From Spirochaetae bacterium HGW-Spirochaetae-1 (GTDB taxonomy: Bacteria; Spirochaetota; UBA4802; UBA5550): a stretch of 64,000 bases of DNA. The notes beneath the pieces are model-generated. The model saw nothing but the letters and a program-made list of their open reading frames with translations, had not been told where the DNA came from and searched no databases. The position numbers and the translations under genes are program-made. Positions 1 through 9,559 of the stretch are shown piece by piece. The DNA is taken from assembly GCA_002839375.1 (NCBI GenBank), contig PGXY01000003.1, forward strand, positions 33,863-97,862. The letters are read 5' to 3'. Position 1 is the stretch's first letter; the number at the start of each line of letters is the position of its first letter.

Positions 1-216
1 TCGTTTATTAATAAAACGAAGGAGCAGTGTGGGGATTGAATATAATTTGTTTAAAAGAAAGGGGTCAGAGCATTTTTTTATAGAAAGAGGCTCTGCCCCC
101 TAATATTATACAGTTATTATTTATGCCAACGATAAGAGGGACAGTGCCCCATTGAAAAAGTATACTTTCTCCGCTTAAATTAAAAAATAAATTTATTTGT
201 AACAAATACTCAACAA
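1..216. repeat. Intergenic segment with a GGGGTCAGAGC hairpin end
   Basis: No coding signal was seen. GGGGTCAGAGC at 61-71 faces GGCTCTGCCCC at 89-99, so the two can pair as an imperfect stem-loop. The same GGGGTCAGAGCC end recurs at about 2177, 14555 and, degenerated, 15980. This is probably one end of a dispersed repeat. A second short GC-rich inverted motif, GGGACAGTGCCCC, lies near 138-150. The rest is AT-rich and presumably holds the promoter of the TetR gene. Confidence 0.5.
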
Positions 217-243
217 TTGAACTATTATACTATAATAGTTCAA
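217..243. promoter_or_regulatory. 27-bp perfect palindrome, probable TetR operator
   Basis: The arms are TTGAACTATTATA and its exact reverse complement around one central C. The palindrome lies just before the TetR start at 265 and contains a TATAAT hexamer (231-236), so a bound repressor would cover the likely -10 region. TetR-family dimers commonly bind palindromes of this size in front of their own gene. Binding and autoregulation are inferred. Its position also argues against translation starting at the in-frame TTG at 217. Confidence 0.65.
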
Positions 244-264
244 TATGTCAAAGTTGAAAATATC

Positions 265-852
265 ATGAACAAAGAAAAAAGGCAGAAAATCCTGGAATCA
301 GCAGAAAAACTCTTTAATCGTTTTGGCATAAAAAAAACAGCCGTGGATGATATTGCATCTCTCGCCCATGTTGCCAAGGGTACCATTTATAATAATTTTG
401 GCAGCAAGGAAGGTATTCTGAATGAGCTTTTAAAGGAAAAAATAAAAGAATTTGAAAAAGGCATAGAATATTCCCTGCAATCAATAAAAGACCCCCTGAG
501 TCGCCTGAAGGTTATCCTAACAGAGCGAATTAATATTCTTATAAACAATCCTTTTCTTTCAGATGGTCTGCTTCGCATCAATGAAATCAGCCTTAAACAG
601 TTAAGCCAGGACCTTGACAGAAAACTTCAACAGCTTATAAGTAAAATTATAGACAAGGATTTATCACGAATTTCCGAGCGGGATAAAGGTCATATTATCG
701 ATACTCTTTTTTATACACTACGCGGTATTGAAGAAACAATAAAAGAAAAATTTGACTCTATCACGAGGGAGCACATCGAACAAGATCTAGATTATCTTAT
801 AAAACGGATTTTTCCTGCTATAAAAACTAAAAACACAAATTACAAAAAGTAG
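265..852 (+). CDS. TetR/AcrR family transcriptional regulator
   Basis: This 195-residue protein has a classical N-terminal TetR helix-turn-helix at about residues 8-55 (ILESAEKLFNRFGIKKTAV, then VAKGTIYNNFGSKEGIL), where the TIYNNFGSKE recognition-helix signature is clear. The C-terminal helical half would bind an unknown ligand and dimerise. ATG 265 was chosen because the upstream in-frame TTG at 217 is the first base of a perfect palindrome that looks like the operator. The gene is followed after 9 nt by a membrane protein gene and then an HD-domain gene on the same strand, so it probably controls this small operon and itself. The ligand cannot be predicted. Confidence 0.9.
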   Translation: MNKEKRQKILESAEKLFNRFGIKKTAVDDIASLAHVAKGTIYNNFGSKEGILNELLKEKIKEFEKGIEYSLQSIKDPLSRLKVILTERINILINNPFLSDGLLRINEISLKQLSQDLDRKLQQLISKIIDKDLSRISERDKGHIIDTLFYTLRGIEETIKEKFDSITREHIEQDLDYLIKRIFPAIKTKNTNYKK

Positions 853-861
853 AGAAGGAAC

Positions 862-1596
862 ATGATTACCGTTGACACACTGATATTTAATTTTATTCTG
901 TTTTCCATTGCAGGGTGGTTGCTTGAAGTCCTGTATCGCTCCATAATAAACCGGCGCTTCATCAATCCCGGTTTCAATAAAGGTCCCTATGTACCTCTTT
1001 ATGGGGTAGCATCTATTGTCATTATTCTCACCTATAGTTTTATCAAGGACCAGCCCCTGTATATACGTGCAATCATCTATTTCACTGCTACCACCGTACT
1101 GGAATATGTAACCGGAGAAGTATTGCTGCTCGTATTCAGACGACGTTGTTGGGACTACAGAAAAAACTTACTTAACTTCAGAGGCCATATTTGCCTATCC
1201 TTTTCCCTGGCATGGGTCGCTGCTTCTTTTGTTTTTGAGTTCATGCTCTACCCACTTTCATCAACTATTGTCAATCTAATGCAAGTTGATGTTATGAGAA
1301 TGGTAAATATGACGTTCCTGGCATTATTGACTATTGATGTCTTCCATTCATCGGATCTCAGGGTCAGAGCAATTACTGTAAACAGACAACTCCTTGATCT
1401 CTTGTCGGAGCGATTTGATACATTCATCCATGAGATTGTAGGGATCTCTTTAATGCATGCTCCTTTACTGGGAGCCAAACGTCAATTGGTGAAGCTGTAT
1501 GCGGTAAATATGCAGGATATCGGCCTCTTCGTTCGTAAAACACGACGCCAGATTGACGAAATACGGGACAGATTCGACCAACGCAGATATAGATGA
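862..1596 (+). CDS. PF06541-family integral membrane protein (putative ABC transporter permease)
   Basis: The 244-residue protein starts with a hydrophobic helix ending in GWLLEVLYRSIINRRFINPGF and continues with GPYVPLYGVAS, TVLEYVTGEVLL, WDYRKNLLNFRGHICL. These blocks are characteristic of the PF06541 (ABC_trans_CmpB) membrane family. About four to five transmembrane segments fill residues 5-150. The last ~90 residues are charged and probably cytoplasmic, with helical character. Despite the family name no ATPase is nearby and transport is unproven. A good ribosome site (GAGAAGGA) precedes the ATG. It lies between a TetR regulator and an HD-domain gene, probably one operon. Confidence 0.8.
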   Translation: MITVDTLIFNFILFSIAGWLLEVLYRSIINRRFINPGFNKGPYVPLYGVASIVIILTYSFIKDQPLYIRAIIYFTATTVLEYVTGEVLLLVFRRRCWDYRKNLLNFRGHICLSFSLAWVAASFVFEFMLYPLSSTIVNLMQVDVMRMVNMTFLALLTIDVFHSSDLRVRAITVNRQLLDLLSERFDTFIHEIVGISLMHAPLLGAKRQLVKLYAVNMQDIGLFVRKTRRQIDEIRDRFDQRRYR

Positions 1597-1638
1597 TAGT
1601 GGAAACTCGCTATAATGATAGAGGGATCGGAGCATAGT

Positions 1639-2151
1639 ATGGTCTTAAAAACAAAATCTATGAGGTCAAAAATTAGACGGCGGGAAATACTCAACAAAAT
1701 GCATAAAATCCCGGAAATTAAAGAAATACTGGAACATGAGCTCTTTATTTCTCTGGAATCCTTTCGTCATCATGGATCCATTTCATGCCTGGAACATAGT
1801 CTCAGTGTAGCAATTAAGGCCTTTGAAATGGCCCGAGGGGGCAGAGCCGATGAAATCGCCACTACTCGTGCCGCACTGCTCCATGATTTTTACCTCTATG
1901 ACTGGCACATTGACAGCCCGGGTCTTCACGGGTTTAAACACCCCTACATCGCCCTACGTAATGCACAAAAATATTTTACTCTGAGCAACATTGAAAAGGA
2001 CGCGATAAAACGACACATGTGGCCTCTGACCCCTATACCGCCACGATATCGTGAATCAATGATAGTTTCCATTGCTGACAAGGCCGTCACTTGGGAGGAC
2101 TATCTGGGGAGAATGAAGAACGAAAAACATGAATTGTGTTCCGAATTGTGA
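1639..2151 (+). CDS. HD-domain protein, putative phosphohydrolase
   Basis: This short HD-superfamily protein shows H (CLEHSLSVA), HD (LLHDFYLYDW), two further histidines (HGFKHPYIA, IKRHMWPLTP) and a late Asp (VSIADKAVTWEDY), the usual order of metal ligands. Similar proteins hydrolyse phosphate esters or nucleotides, but the substrate here is unknown. ATG 1639 is preferred because GGAG lies six bases before it; an in-frame ATG at 1615 is possible. It is the third gene of the TetR group. The downstream DNA to 2413 is non-coding and repeat-derived. Confidence 0.75.
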   Translation: MVLKTKSMRSKIRRREILNKMHKIPEIKEILEHELFISLESFRHHGSISCLEHSLSVAIKAFEMARGGRADEIATTRAALLHDFYLYDWHIDSPGLHGFKHPYIALRNAQKYFTLSNIEKDAIKRHMWPLTPIPPRYRESMIVSIADKAVTWEDYLGRMKNEKHELCSEL

Positions 2152-2176
2152 CGAAGTATGCCATTCTTTTGCAGCA

Positions 2177-2320
2177 GGGGGTCAGAGCCTGCCTGGAAAC
2201 CACTTATTCTGTGAGGCTAAGACCCCAGCCCCCGTCGAATATACTCATTTTGTACTTTTATCTATCAATACTAGCCACTCTTTTGAAGGGGTTAAAAAAA
2301 TGATACTCTGACCCGCCTCA
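2177..2320 (-). repeat. Dispersed repeat, inverted copy D with paired ends
   Basis: Read on the minus strand from about 2295 to 2214 the sequence matches the ~80-bp repeat found at 12541, 14489 and 15913: an ACCCCTT-type arm, an AT-rich middle ending ATGAGTATATTCG, then CGGGGGCTGGGGTCTTAGCC. A GGGGGTCAGAGCC on the plus strand at 2177-2189 faces GGCTAAGACCCC at 2215-2226, so the ends can form a stem-loop. No minus-strand gene starts after this copy. A third GGGTCAGAG end lies, inverted, at about 2306-2314. Confidence 0.55.
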
Positions 2321-2413
2321 GTAGTACCTTGCCGAAAAATGGAAACAGAGACAGTTTAATACCTCTTCGAAACAATGGCAGCCATGAAACTTTTTACATT
2401 TTTCAGTGCAAGC

Positions 2414-4909
2414 TCACCGGGCAATGACGACTTTTTCCATTTTGTTCAGGATTATTTTACCGTTATCATCACGCTTGGCCTGAATGTGTATGTAATACAG
2501 GCCGGGACCGAGACGCTTCTGTGCCTTGTTGGTGCCGCGCCATCCCTGGTCCTTGATGTTCTGGCCGCCTTTACGGAAAGCACCATCAAGCAAGGTCGTT
2601 ACCGGGCGGCCCTTGATATCATAGACCTTGATGGTCACATAGGCGTCGTGCGAGAGATAATACGCCGGATAGGCTACAGGATTGGATTTGGTTATGACAT
2701 TGTTCAGGATACGCGTTGGCCAGGGCTGAAAGGTGGGCTGGGTGGTGTTGACCCAGAAACGCCATTCATTGTCATCCCATGGAGTGGCTGCACCTACAAG
2801 ATCAAGCTCAGAATTATGATCTACATAGCTGGTCCCCGTAGTTGTATTTATCTCCAATATAAACCGCACTCCCGTATTAGCGGTCAATAATGAATGAGTG
2901 GTCGGTATAAAAACATCCCATTGATTAGGCGCGTATTTATTCATGGAAAAACTAAATCTCGTAACATTATCCACGAGATTTAAAATATTATCATCAGATT
3001 CGACTCCCTGATTTAATCCATCTCCCGCGGCGATTACATTAACGGATGTCGGCAAGGTATCTCCCTCAATTGAAGCAATAATATGTATGGCATTTTGTCT
3101 AACTGGTTTTGAGCTTCCATCGTTATCGGAAAATAAAGTATCTGTATATCTGGTAATACCATCGGAAAGAGTAATTGTCACGGAAGAGGCCGCTGTCTGT
3201 GCATGCAGAATAGTCGTGCCATCGCTTCTCGGTCTGTTGGCTACCGCCACTTCATTGCCATAGACATCAGCGGCAGAAACAATGAATTCATAGGTTGTAA
3301 GTGCGCTGAGACCCGTAATGTCTGCAAAGGAAGTCGTGGCGTCACTAAGATCATAGGTCCCGCCGGCGTTATATACAGCCGCTGTATAGCGGTCGATCAT
3401 GGACCATGGCGAAGTGTCGGTGATATCATATACACGGAAATACAGCCGGTATGTGTTAAAATCTCCATCCGCCGCTGGAGGAACAGCATCAACAGGATTC
3501 CATTCTATCCGTATGGACGATGCCGTTGATGAAGTAAAAAGAGCGCCGTTAGCCACAGGGGCATTCCCGTCAAAGGGAGGCGAAGCTAAACCCGGCGGGT
3601 CGCCGTTTTCCCAGTGTATTCGGTGTGTGACAGGTTGTGTGATATATGTGGCATTATTCCTGTGCTGACCGTAAGTGAGTGCGCTTCCAAAGGCTCCATC
3701 ATAGGTATTGTAAATTTCATGATTATGTGTATCAGTAACATCGGCTGCTACGGTAATTCCCGTTGTATTGAGCGCCGCTATCCCGAAATTTGCACCATTC
3801 GGGATGGTAACAATAGTTATAACATTTTGAGTGGAGTCACGCAGTTCAATTGTTGTATTGCCTATCATGGCGCCGCCGCCGGCGAGCAGCCTGGCATTGA
3901 CGCGTACCTGGGTTCCGCTTACCAGCAGGCTTCGATAATAATTGGCCGGGTCATTATCAACTCCGCCGCCGTTAAAGAAAATAATATCCGTCACCTCAAT
4001 TTCATTGCAGTAAATCGAAAGATTATTAGCCGTATCCACGGGCCCGCCTGTTGTGGTCATGGCAGCTCGGAGGACCACTGTATACGCTGCTGCAGCATTG
4101 GGAACACCGGCCACATTAAAGGCCGAGTCTGCCACATTTACAGTCTGCCCATCAGTTTCATCAGCATCGACGCCCACAGAATAATTACCGGCTCCCGGTG
4201 CGACAATAAGGGTAGTACCGGTGATCTCACCGGCGCCGGAATCGGCACGGGATGCTACGGCATCAGCCGTAGTTGCTCCGGGAATATCATACACAATCTC
4301 ATCACCGGTCACCTGGAAGGGCCCGTGATAACGATTCACATAACCATCGGCAGCTTCATCATTCAGTGCGAAATTGAGTATGCGGATGCTGGATACCACT
4401 CCATATGATACGCTCTGAGTGTCAGTGTCCGTTGATGTAACAGTTGCCGATGCTTCCACTGAACGATTAGCTGCCCAACCAGACTCAGCTGTTGACCATA
4501 AAATGGTTATTCCCAGGGTTGCCGTAAAATTCTGTGGTGTTCCCGTAACGTTTACAGTGGAAAGAGTTATAGGCCCTGTCTGCGAAGTAATGGCGACTGT
4601 CGGGACTGCCGGCCATATGCCAGAAAGGCTTACTGCCGCCACTAAATTCGTTGCATTGTTGATCGTAACCCGCACATCACTGACAGCCGACCAGTCAGTG
4701 GGAGATGCCGCTGGATCAATTACCTGTACACTGAAATTATAAGTCTTACCGGCAAGATAATATCCCCGACCATCTGAAAGAGTCGTAGGATTTGCCGGCG
4801 TGAGAGAGATGGCGGTTATTGCACCTTTGACTCCACTCTGAGGTATCAGAATTAAGGCAGTGAAGAAGAAAACAAGCACAAGAAGGCGGTTTTCGGTCAA
4901 TTTTGTCAT
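2414..4909 (-). CDS. Large secreted protein with fibronectin III and FlgD-Ig-like domains
   Basis: The 831-residue product has a basic-hydrophobic signal peptide (about residues 1-29, ending GVKGA). Long Thr/Asn/Ala-rich beta-sandwich segments follow, rich in VTINNAT and VNVTGT-type strands. A fibronectin type III-like domain lies at about 450-560 (IRIEWNPVDA, ITGLSALTTYEFIVSAADVYGN). At the C-terminus is a FlgD-Ig-like module (VTIKVYDIKGRPVTTLL, then WRGTNKAQKRLGPGLYYIHI). In other bacteria such C-terminal modules often end secreted or surface-attached proteins. No enzymatic motif was found. The gene is divergent from the giant lipoprotein gene starting 163 bp away, so shared control is possible. 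No strong ribosome site precedes the ATG. Confidence 0.75.
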   Translation of the reverse strand: MTKLTENRLLVLVFFFTALILIPQSGVKGAITAISLTPANPTTLSDGRGYYLAGKTYNFSVQVIDPAASPTDWSAVSDVRVTINNATNLVAAVSLSGIWPAVPTVAITSQTGPITLSTVNVTGTPQNFTATLGITILWSTAESGWAANRSVEASATVTSTDTDTQSVSYGVVSSIRILNFALNDEAADGYVNRYHGPFQVTGDEIVYDIPGATTADAVASRADSGAGEITGTTLIVAPGAGNYSVGVDADETDGQTVNVADSAFNVAGVPNAAAAYTVVLRAAMTTTGGPVDTANNLSIYCNEIEVTDIIFFNGGGVDNDPANYYRSLLVSGTQVRVNARLLAGGGAMIGNTTIELRDSTQNVITIVTIPNGANFGIAALNTTGITVAADVTDTHNHEIYNTYDGAFGSALTYGQHRNNATYITQPVTHRIHWENGDPPGLASPPFDGNAPVANGALFTSSTASSIRIEWNPVDAVPPAADGDFNTYRLYFRVYDITDTSPWSMIDRYTAAVYNAGGTYDLSDATTSFADITGLSALTTYEFIVSAADVYGNEVAVANRPRSDGTTILHAQTAASSVTITLSDGITRYTDTLFSDNDGSSKPVRQNAIHIIASIEGDTLPTSVNVIAAGDGLNQGVESDDNILNLVDNVTRFSFSMNKYAPNQWDVFIPTTHSLLTANTGVRFILEINTTTGTSYVDHNSELDLVGAATPWDDNEWRFWVNTTQPTFQPWPTRILNNVITKSNPVAYPAYYLSHDAYVTIKVYDIKGRPVTTLLDGAFRKGGQNIKDQGWRGTNKAQKRLGPGLYYIHIQAKRDDNGKIILNKMEKVVIAR

Positions 4910-5071
4910 TATTATCGCTTTATATTGTTGCTATTTTTTTAGTATTTTATTACTATTAACATGAATAGATATGCTCTTTTAGAGTGATTCTTTGTATAAA
5001 ATATATAATATACGGCTATTTAGCAAGTAAAATACTGTTACAGTGATGAATAAAATAAGAGGCTTTTTTAC
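4910..5071. promoter_or_regulatory. Divergent promoter region of the two giant surface-protein genes
   Basis: This AT-rich 162-bp gap separates the divergent starts at 4909 (minus) and 5072 (plus). It includes TATATAATATA around 5002-5012, a plausible -10 element for the plus gene, but I see no matching -35 box. AAGAGG near 5058 is a likely ribosome site for the lipoprotein. Confidence 0.4.
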
Positions 5072-8000
5072 ATGATATTTAAATCGGTTAAATTTTTATA
5101 TAGTTCAATCTTTTGTATATCCATTATGCTTGGAGCATCGTGTGGGGATATTGCTCCCACTATAGATGTAAACGACATTATCACAACTACACCCAGCACA
5201 CCGCCGGGATCAACGGAGATGACCGCTTCACTGGTGTTTCCATCAATTAATTCCCGCAATGATGCAAATATTGTCCTTTCCTTCTCTGATGTTGTGGACA
5301 GCACGACTCTCACGGGAAGACTGACTATTGACGGCTCAACATCGGGAGCTCATGTCTTCACCGGAATCAGCGGGAATTCCAGCGTCTATTCCCTTGACCC
5401 TACTGTTAATTTCGCCAATAGCGAGACCGTCACTGTGACACTCAGCACCGGTATAACTAATTTCGACGGCAGCAAAAATCTCCGTATGGCCACCACGGCT
5501 ACAACAACCGTTTTCAATTTCACTGTGGCAGCCACCACAACAGGCCAGCCTTCAGAAGATCCCTACATCATTACTGGATCACAGTACCCTGCGCCGGGAA
5601 GCACGGTGAGCATAAACGAAGACAGAATATATGTTGCCTTTTCAAAAGAGGTTATGAACGTTTCCGGTAATTATACCATAACGGGCAGCACCAGCGGCGC
5701 TCTTGAAGGTATAGCTGTTGCAACCGATGTCAACCTGGATGGTCTTGTATGGGAGCTGCCGATATCGGGATCTCCCGTCTATGGAGAAACAATTACTGTT
5801 GAACTCACCGCAGGCATTACCGATACGTTTCTGGCACCCATAACTCTCGTTACATGGGATTTTGATATTGAAGCGGCACCGACGACCTTTGACCCCTTTG
5901 AGATATATCCAACTTCCGTCCGCGTGACCAATGTCACAGAAAACAGCGCCATAATCAGATGGACTACTAATGCCCCGGTACTGGACACGGACGCACGGGT
6001 CAATTATGCAGAGGATACCGGGTATGTCAACAGCGAAGATGAAGGGGCCACAGGCACCGAATCCTTCACCGTGCACGCCGTAACGCTCACCGGCCTTGCG
6101 TCGGGGAAAAAACACTATTACCAGGTCTATTCTGAAAACGCAGCAGCAGCTTCCGATACTTATATAGGCACTTTTATAACGGATTTTGGCGCTGCGGATA
6201 CATCTGATCCCGTGAGTACCACCGGAAACAATAAAAGCGGCATTACCCTTGTACAGAACACGGATAACGGCGGCACCCCGAACGGTTCGTCGTATGCTGT
6301 TTGGCTCAACGGTCTGGATGCCTATGCTTTCTTCTTCGATACGGACGCTTCAATCCCATGGGGGCTTGACGGCGAGGTCATCGACAGTAATGGCTCATCC
6401 ACGGCCGTTACGGCAATTCGTGACGGTTTCGGTTCGATGATTGTGGCAATGAATGACGCATCCAATAATATCCGCGCTAAAATGGTCTCTGACAACGCCG
6501 GGACTATAGAATACGCCGATATATGGCATGGCGGCGCCACCGCATGGGGTAACTCAGCCGCCTCGGCGGGCAACAGCATCGGAACCGGAACAAATGTGAG
6601 TATGGCCGTGGTATGGGGAGGGCTGGGCAACAACAACGCCGATGGAGATTTCATTACACCCCTCACTTCGGGCGATATTGAGATGGATATTCCGGCAAAT
6701 CCCTTTTATGATTTCGATTCGGATTTAATGACCGGCATCACCGCCAGCGATTTACTGATAAACACAGGCACCCATGGCATCGTAACTGCAACCCCATCGA
6801 CAAACTTCCGTCATGTCAGCGGCCAGTCTTCATCGATCATAAGCGCAACAAACAATTACGCCATCGGAGACATCAGCACTACTGATCCATTAGTCAGCGC
6901 CATTGACCACCTTATCAACAATATGGGCAATCCCGCCACATTATACCGTGACGATGCAAATCCGACAGCCGGACTCCCTGTGGAAGTTAATGTATATACA
7001 GCCCATGGATACAATCCTGACAAGGGGACATGGCAGGTGGACGCCGGTGATATCCTTTATGACGGCACATCTATTTACAGGATAATCAGCGCTGTTACGG
7101 AAATTGACTTCGCAACCGCCAACACCACTGAATATACCGGCAACAGCAATGACGCTTTCAACCCAACGCTCCTGAAGGACGCACTGGCGGATTTTATAAC
7201 AGATGGTGTTGCCGCGGGTGATCTTGTTATACGAACGGACCTCACCGATTATGCTACGGTTACAGCTGTTGTTTCCGCCACTGAACTTGAACTTTCCGAT
7301 CAGATATTCACCGCAACGGGACAACCCTACACAATATATCCTGAGATCAGAAGCGGCATTTCCAATAACAGCTGGTTTGAGGAAAGTCAGGTTGATGACG
7401 GGACGGATTTCCAGAGTGGTACACCTGCCATTACTGGCGGTGGGGTCGGAGTAGGTGATCTTGTACGTGACAGTAACGGTAACACCCTGGCAAATGATGA
7501 TGATTATGCTTATGTTGATACGGTTGACAATGAAACCCAGCTTACTCTTACGGCCGCAATAATGGAGTCAAGCATAGGAGGAACCAATAATACCTATTTC
7601 ATCTATCAAACCAGCGCCGCAGCAATAAGCTCCGGCAATACAGGGGCTTTCCCAACAAGCCGGCTCTATGATGCAGCAGCAACATTTATTACTGACGGAA
7701 CAGTTGCTTCGGGAGATATTATTGAAAACATTAGTCTCACATCCTATGCGTTTATTGACTCCATCGCTTCGGAAACAGAAATTGACGCTGCTACTACGGG
7801 ATTCTTCACGGCCAGCGGACAAAATTACCAGATACATACCGGCAGATATTGCGACACCCACTTTGGGGCAACCATGTTTACCAGCTACTACGAGATTACC
7901 GTTGACAGCGATATTAACGCAAATCTTTCAACATTCACTATTTATAACACCCTGGTCAGTGGTACCGCAGATGCAGAGCCCACCAACCCTCTCTATGATG

Positions 8001-9529
8001 ATGATGCCAACTTCACGGCCATACCTGTCCAGGATAATGACGTGGCGGTCAATGTTACGGCTGGCTCCACCGCGGTGAGCCTGGTGGACAGTATCGGATT
8101 TACTATGCGGGCCAGAGCCATAGGTATGGATGACAATATTATGAACGACGGAGATTCCTATTATCTCCTTCGCTTCATCGATCCGGCTGAATATGTCAAT
8201 ATTACCCAGATAGGAACATCCACCGGCGATGCCCTGAACACCCTCATCGATACCAACGGAACTTTTGCCACTGCAACCGATGAAGTCAAAAAAGGAGACA
8301 TCATATACAATCTGACGGACAACCGTTATGCTGTTGCGGCTACTGATTCCAGCATCGACAATGAAGTCGAACTTAACAAGGACATCTTCGATACCGGGGA
8401 AGATTACATCATAATTAGAAGCGACATTCCCGTAATTGAAACGGGCGTTAATACCGGCACTGGAGCGACCCTCACCGACACCAGCGCAGCCTTCACTTCG
8501 GCCAACGCCCCGGTAACACCGGGAGACATTGTGCATAATACTACTACAGGTGATGACGCTGTAGTAGTAACGATAAATACTGGTACGCAGCTGATCCTGA
8601 ACAGTGCTATCATGAACAGCGGCGACAGCTATTACATCGCCCAGCCACGGGTACTCTTTGCCTATCAAACAGGAGGGGGCATCTACGCAACACTGGTAAA
8701 TCTTAGGGATGGTTCACTCTTTGACCAGGACAACGACGGAGACAATACAAATGACGAACTTACCATAGCCGCAGCCGGAACAAATCCTCATATAATCAGC
8801 GATGGACTGGGAAGCAGTTTCATTGCATATCAAAATGCCGGAACAATCTATGTCCGGACAATTGATGGAGCAGGGAATAATCTGAGCGGCACATACTCGA
8901 TAGCCGGAACTATTCTTGATGTAATAAGCGATAATAATAACGGCATTTATCTTCTCTATCAGAATGGCGGCAATTGGGGAGTTGATCGGTTATCTGTTCC
9001 AACGGCTTCCGCCTGGGGCGGCGCGGTAACTCTTGCAGGAAGTGACACAGTATTGACTGTATGTCCTTCGGGGGATGCTATCATCACCTATGTCGACGGC
9101 AGCAACGATATTGTGATGACAAAACTGGTTGCCGGATCAGGCACTGTTTCAAACAGTTACACTATCGAAGTGGGCACCGGTGACCCTTATACTCCTGTTT
9201 ATTACATACTCTCACTTTCCATAACCGGCGATGAAAACGGCGGTGCGATAGTGTCCTGGATCGACGACCGTTATTACACCAACATGGGCCTGACTGCCTT
9301 CACTCAGACCTTCGATACAACACTTACGCCGGAACAAGACAATGATACGGTTTCCGGAGACTATACCGGCCTGTTCCTCAATGCCCTAAGCACCGATGAC
9401 AATGACGAAGCGTGGATACGCCCACTCTATTTCAACGATGGAGGCACCCCCTATGGCGCCCTGTATCTGTGGCTGGATTACCGCAATGCTCAAGCTGATA
9501 TCTACTACTATACTCTGAACAGGCCTTAA
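5072..9529 (+). CDS. Giant repeat-containing surface lipoprotein
   Basis: The 1485-residue protein opens with a lipoprotein signal (IMLGASC, Cys24). Two SbsA/Big_5-like Ig domains follow (about 45-155 and 165-270; AFSKEVMNVSGNYTI). A fibronectin-like domain comes next (about 280-370; VTNVTENSAIIRWTTN, LTGLASGKKHYYQVYSEN). From about 690 to 1200 there are at least six diverged copies of a 75-110-residue unit with the pattern ..DTSAAFT...V..GDIVHNTT....A.V..I.. and ending in a D-x-Y-x-I strand. The C-terminal ~300 residues contain propeller-like strands (FAYQTGGGIYATLVN, SWIDDRYYTNMGLTAF, WLDYRNAQADIYYYTL). No catalytic motif was seen. It is probably exported and lipid-anchored. Confidence 0.75.
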   Translation: MIFKSVKFLYSSIFCISIMLGASCGDIAPTIDVNDIITTTPSTPPGSTEMTASLVFPSINSRNDANIVLSFSDVVDSTTLTGRLTIDGSTSGAHVFTGISGNSSVYSLDPTVNFANSETVTVTLSTGITNFDGSKNLRMATTATTTVFNFTVAATTTGQPSEDPYIITGSQYPAPGSTVSINEDRIYVAFSKEVMNVSGNYTITGSTSGALEGIAVATDVNLDGLVWELPISGSPVYGETITVELTAGITDTFLAPITLVTWDFDIEAAPTTFDPFEIYPTSVRVTNVTENSAIIRWTTNAPVLDTDARVNYAEDTGYVNSEDEGATGTESFTVHAVTLTGLASGKKHYYQVYSENAAAASDTYIGTFITDFGAADTSDPVSTTGNNKSGITLVQNTDNGGTPNGSSYAVWLNGLDAYAFFFDTDASIPWGLDGEVIDSNGSSTAVTAIRDGFGSMIVAMNDASNNIRAKMVSDNAGTIEYADIWHGGATAWGNSAASAGNSIGTGTNVSMAVVWGGLGNNNADGDFITPLTSGDIEMDIPANPFYDFDSDLMTGITASDLLINTGTHGIVTATPSTNFRHVSGQSSSIISATNNYAIGDISTTDPLVSAIDHLINNMGNPATLYRDDANPTAGLPVEVNVYTAHGYNPDKGTWQVDAGDILYDGTSIYRIISAVTEIDFATANTTEYTGNSNDAFNPTLLKDALADFITDGVAAGDLVIRTDLTDYATVTAVVSATELELSDQIFTATGQPYTIYPEIRSGISNNSWFEESQVDDGTDFQSGTPAITGGGVGVGDLVRDSNGNTLANDDDYAYVDTVDNETQLTLTAAIMESSIGGTNNTYFIYQTSAAAISSGNTGAFPTSRLYDAAATFITDGTVASGDIIENISLTSYAFIDSIASETEIDAATTGFFTASGQNYQIHTGRYCDTHFGATMFTSYYEITVDSDINANLSTFTIYNTLVSGTADAEPTNPLYDDDANFTAIPVQDNDVAVNVTAGSTAVSLVDSIGFTMRARAIGMDDNIMNDGDSYYLLRFIDPAEYVNITQIGTSTGDALNTLIDTNGTFATATDEVKKGDIIYNLTDNRYAVAATDSSIDNEVELNKDIFDTGEDYIIIRSDIPVIETGVNTGTGATLTDTSAAFTSANAPVTPGDIVHNTTTGDDAVVVTINTGTQLILNSAIMNSGDSYYIAQPRVLFAYQTGGGIYATLVNLRDGSLFDQDNDGDNTNDELTIAAAGTNPHIISDGLGSSFIAYQNAGTIYVRTIDGAGNNLSGTYSIAGTILDVISDNNNGIYLLYQNGGNWGVDRLSVPTASAWGGAVTLAGSDTVLTVCPSGDAIITYVDGSNDIVMTKLVAGSGTVSNSYTIEVGTGDPYTPVYYILSLSITGDENGGAIVSWIDDRYYTNMGLTAFTQTFDTTLTPEQDNDTVSGDYTGLFLNALSTDDNDEAWIRPLYFNDGGTPYGALYLWLDYRNAQADIYYYTLNRP

Positions 9530-9559
9530 TACAAAACAAACATTTTTACAAAAGCATAG

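Noticed and set aside
2129-2311. Small plus-strand open frame after the HD gene
   Set aside because: It overlaps the HD gene end and is made of the dispersed repeat; no ribosome site or known motif.
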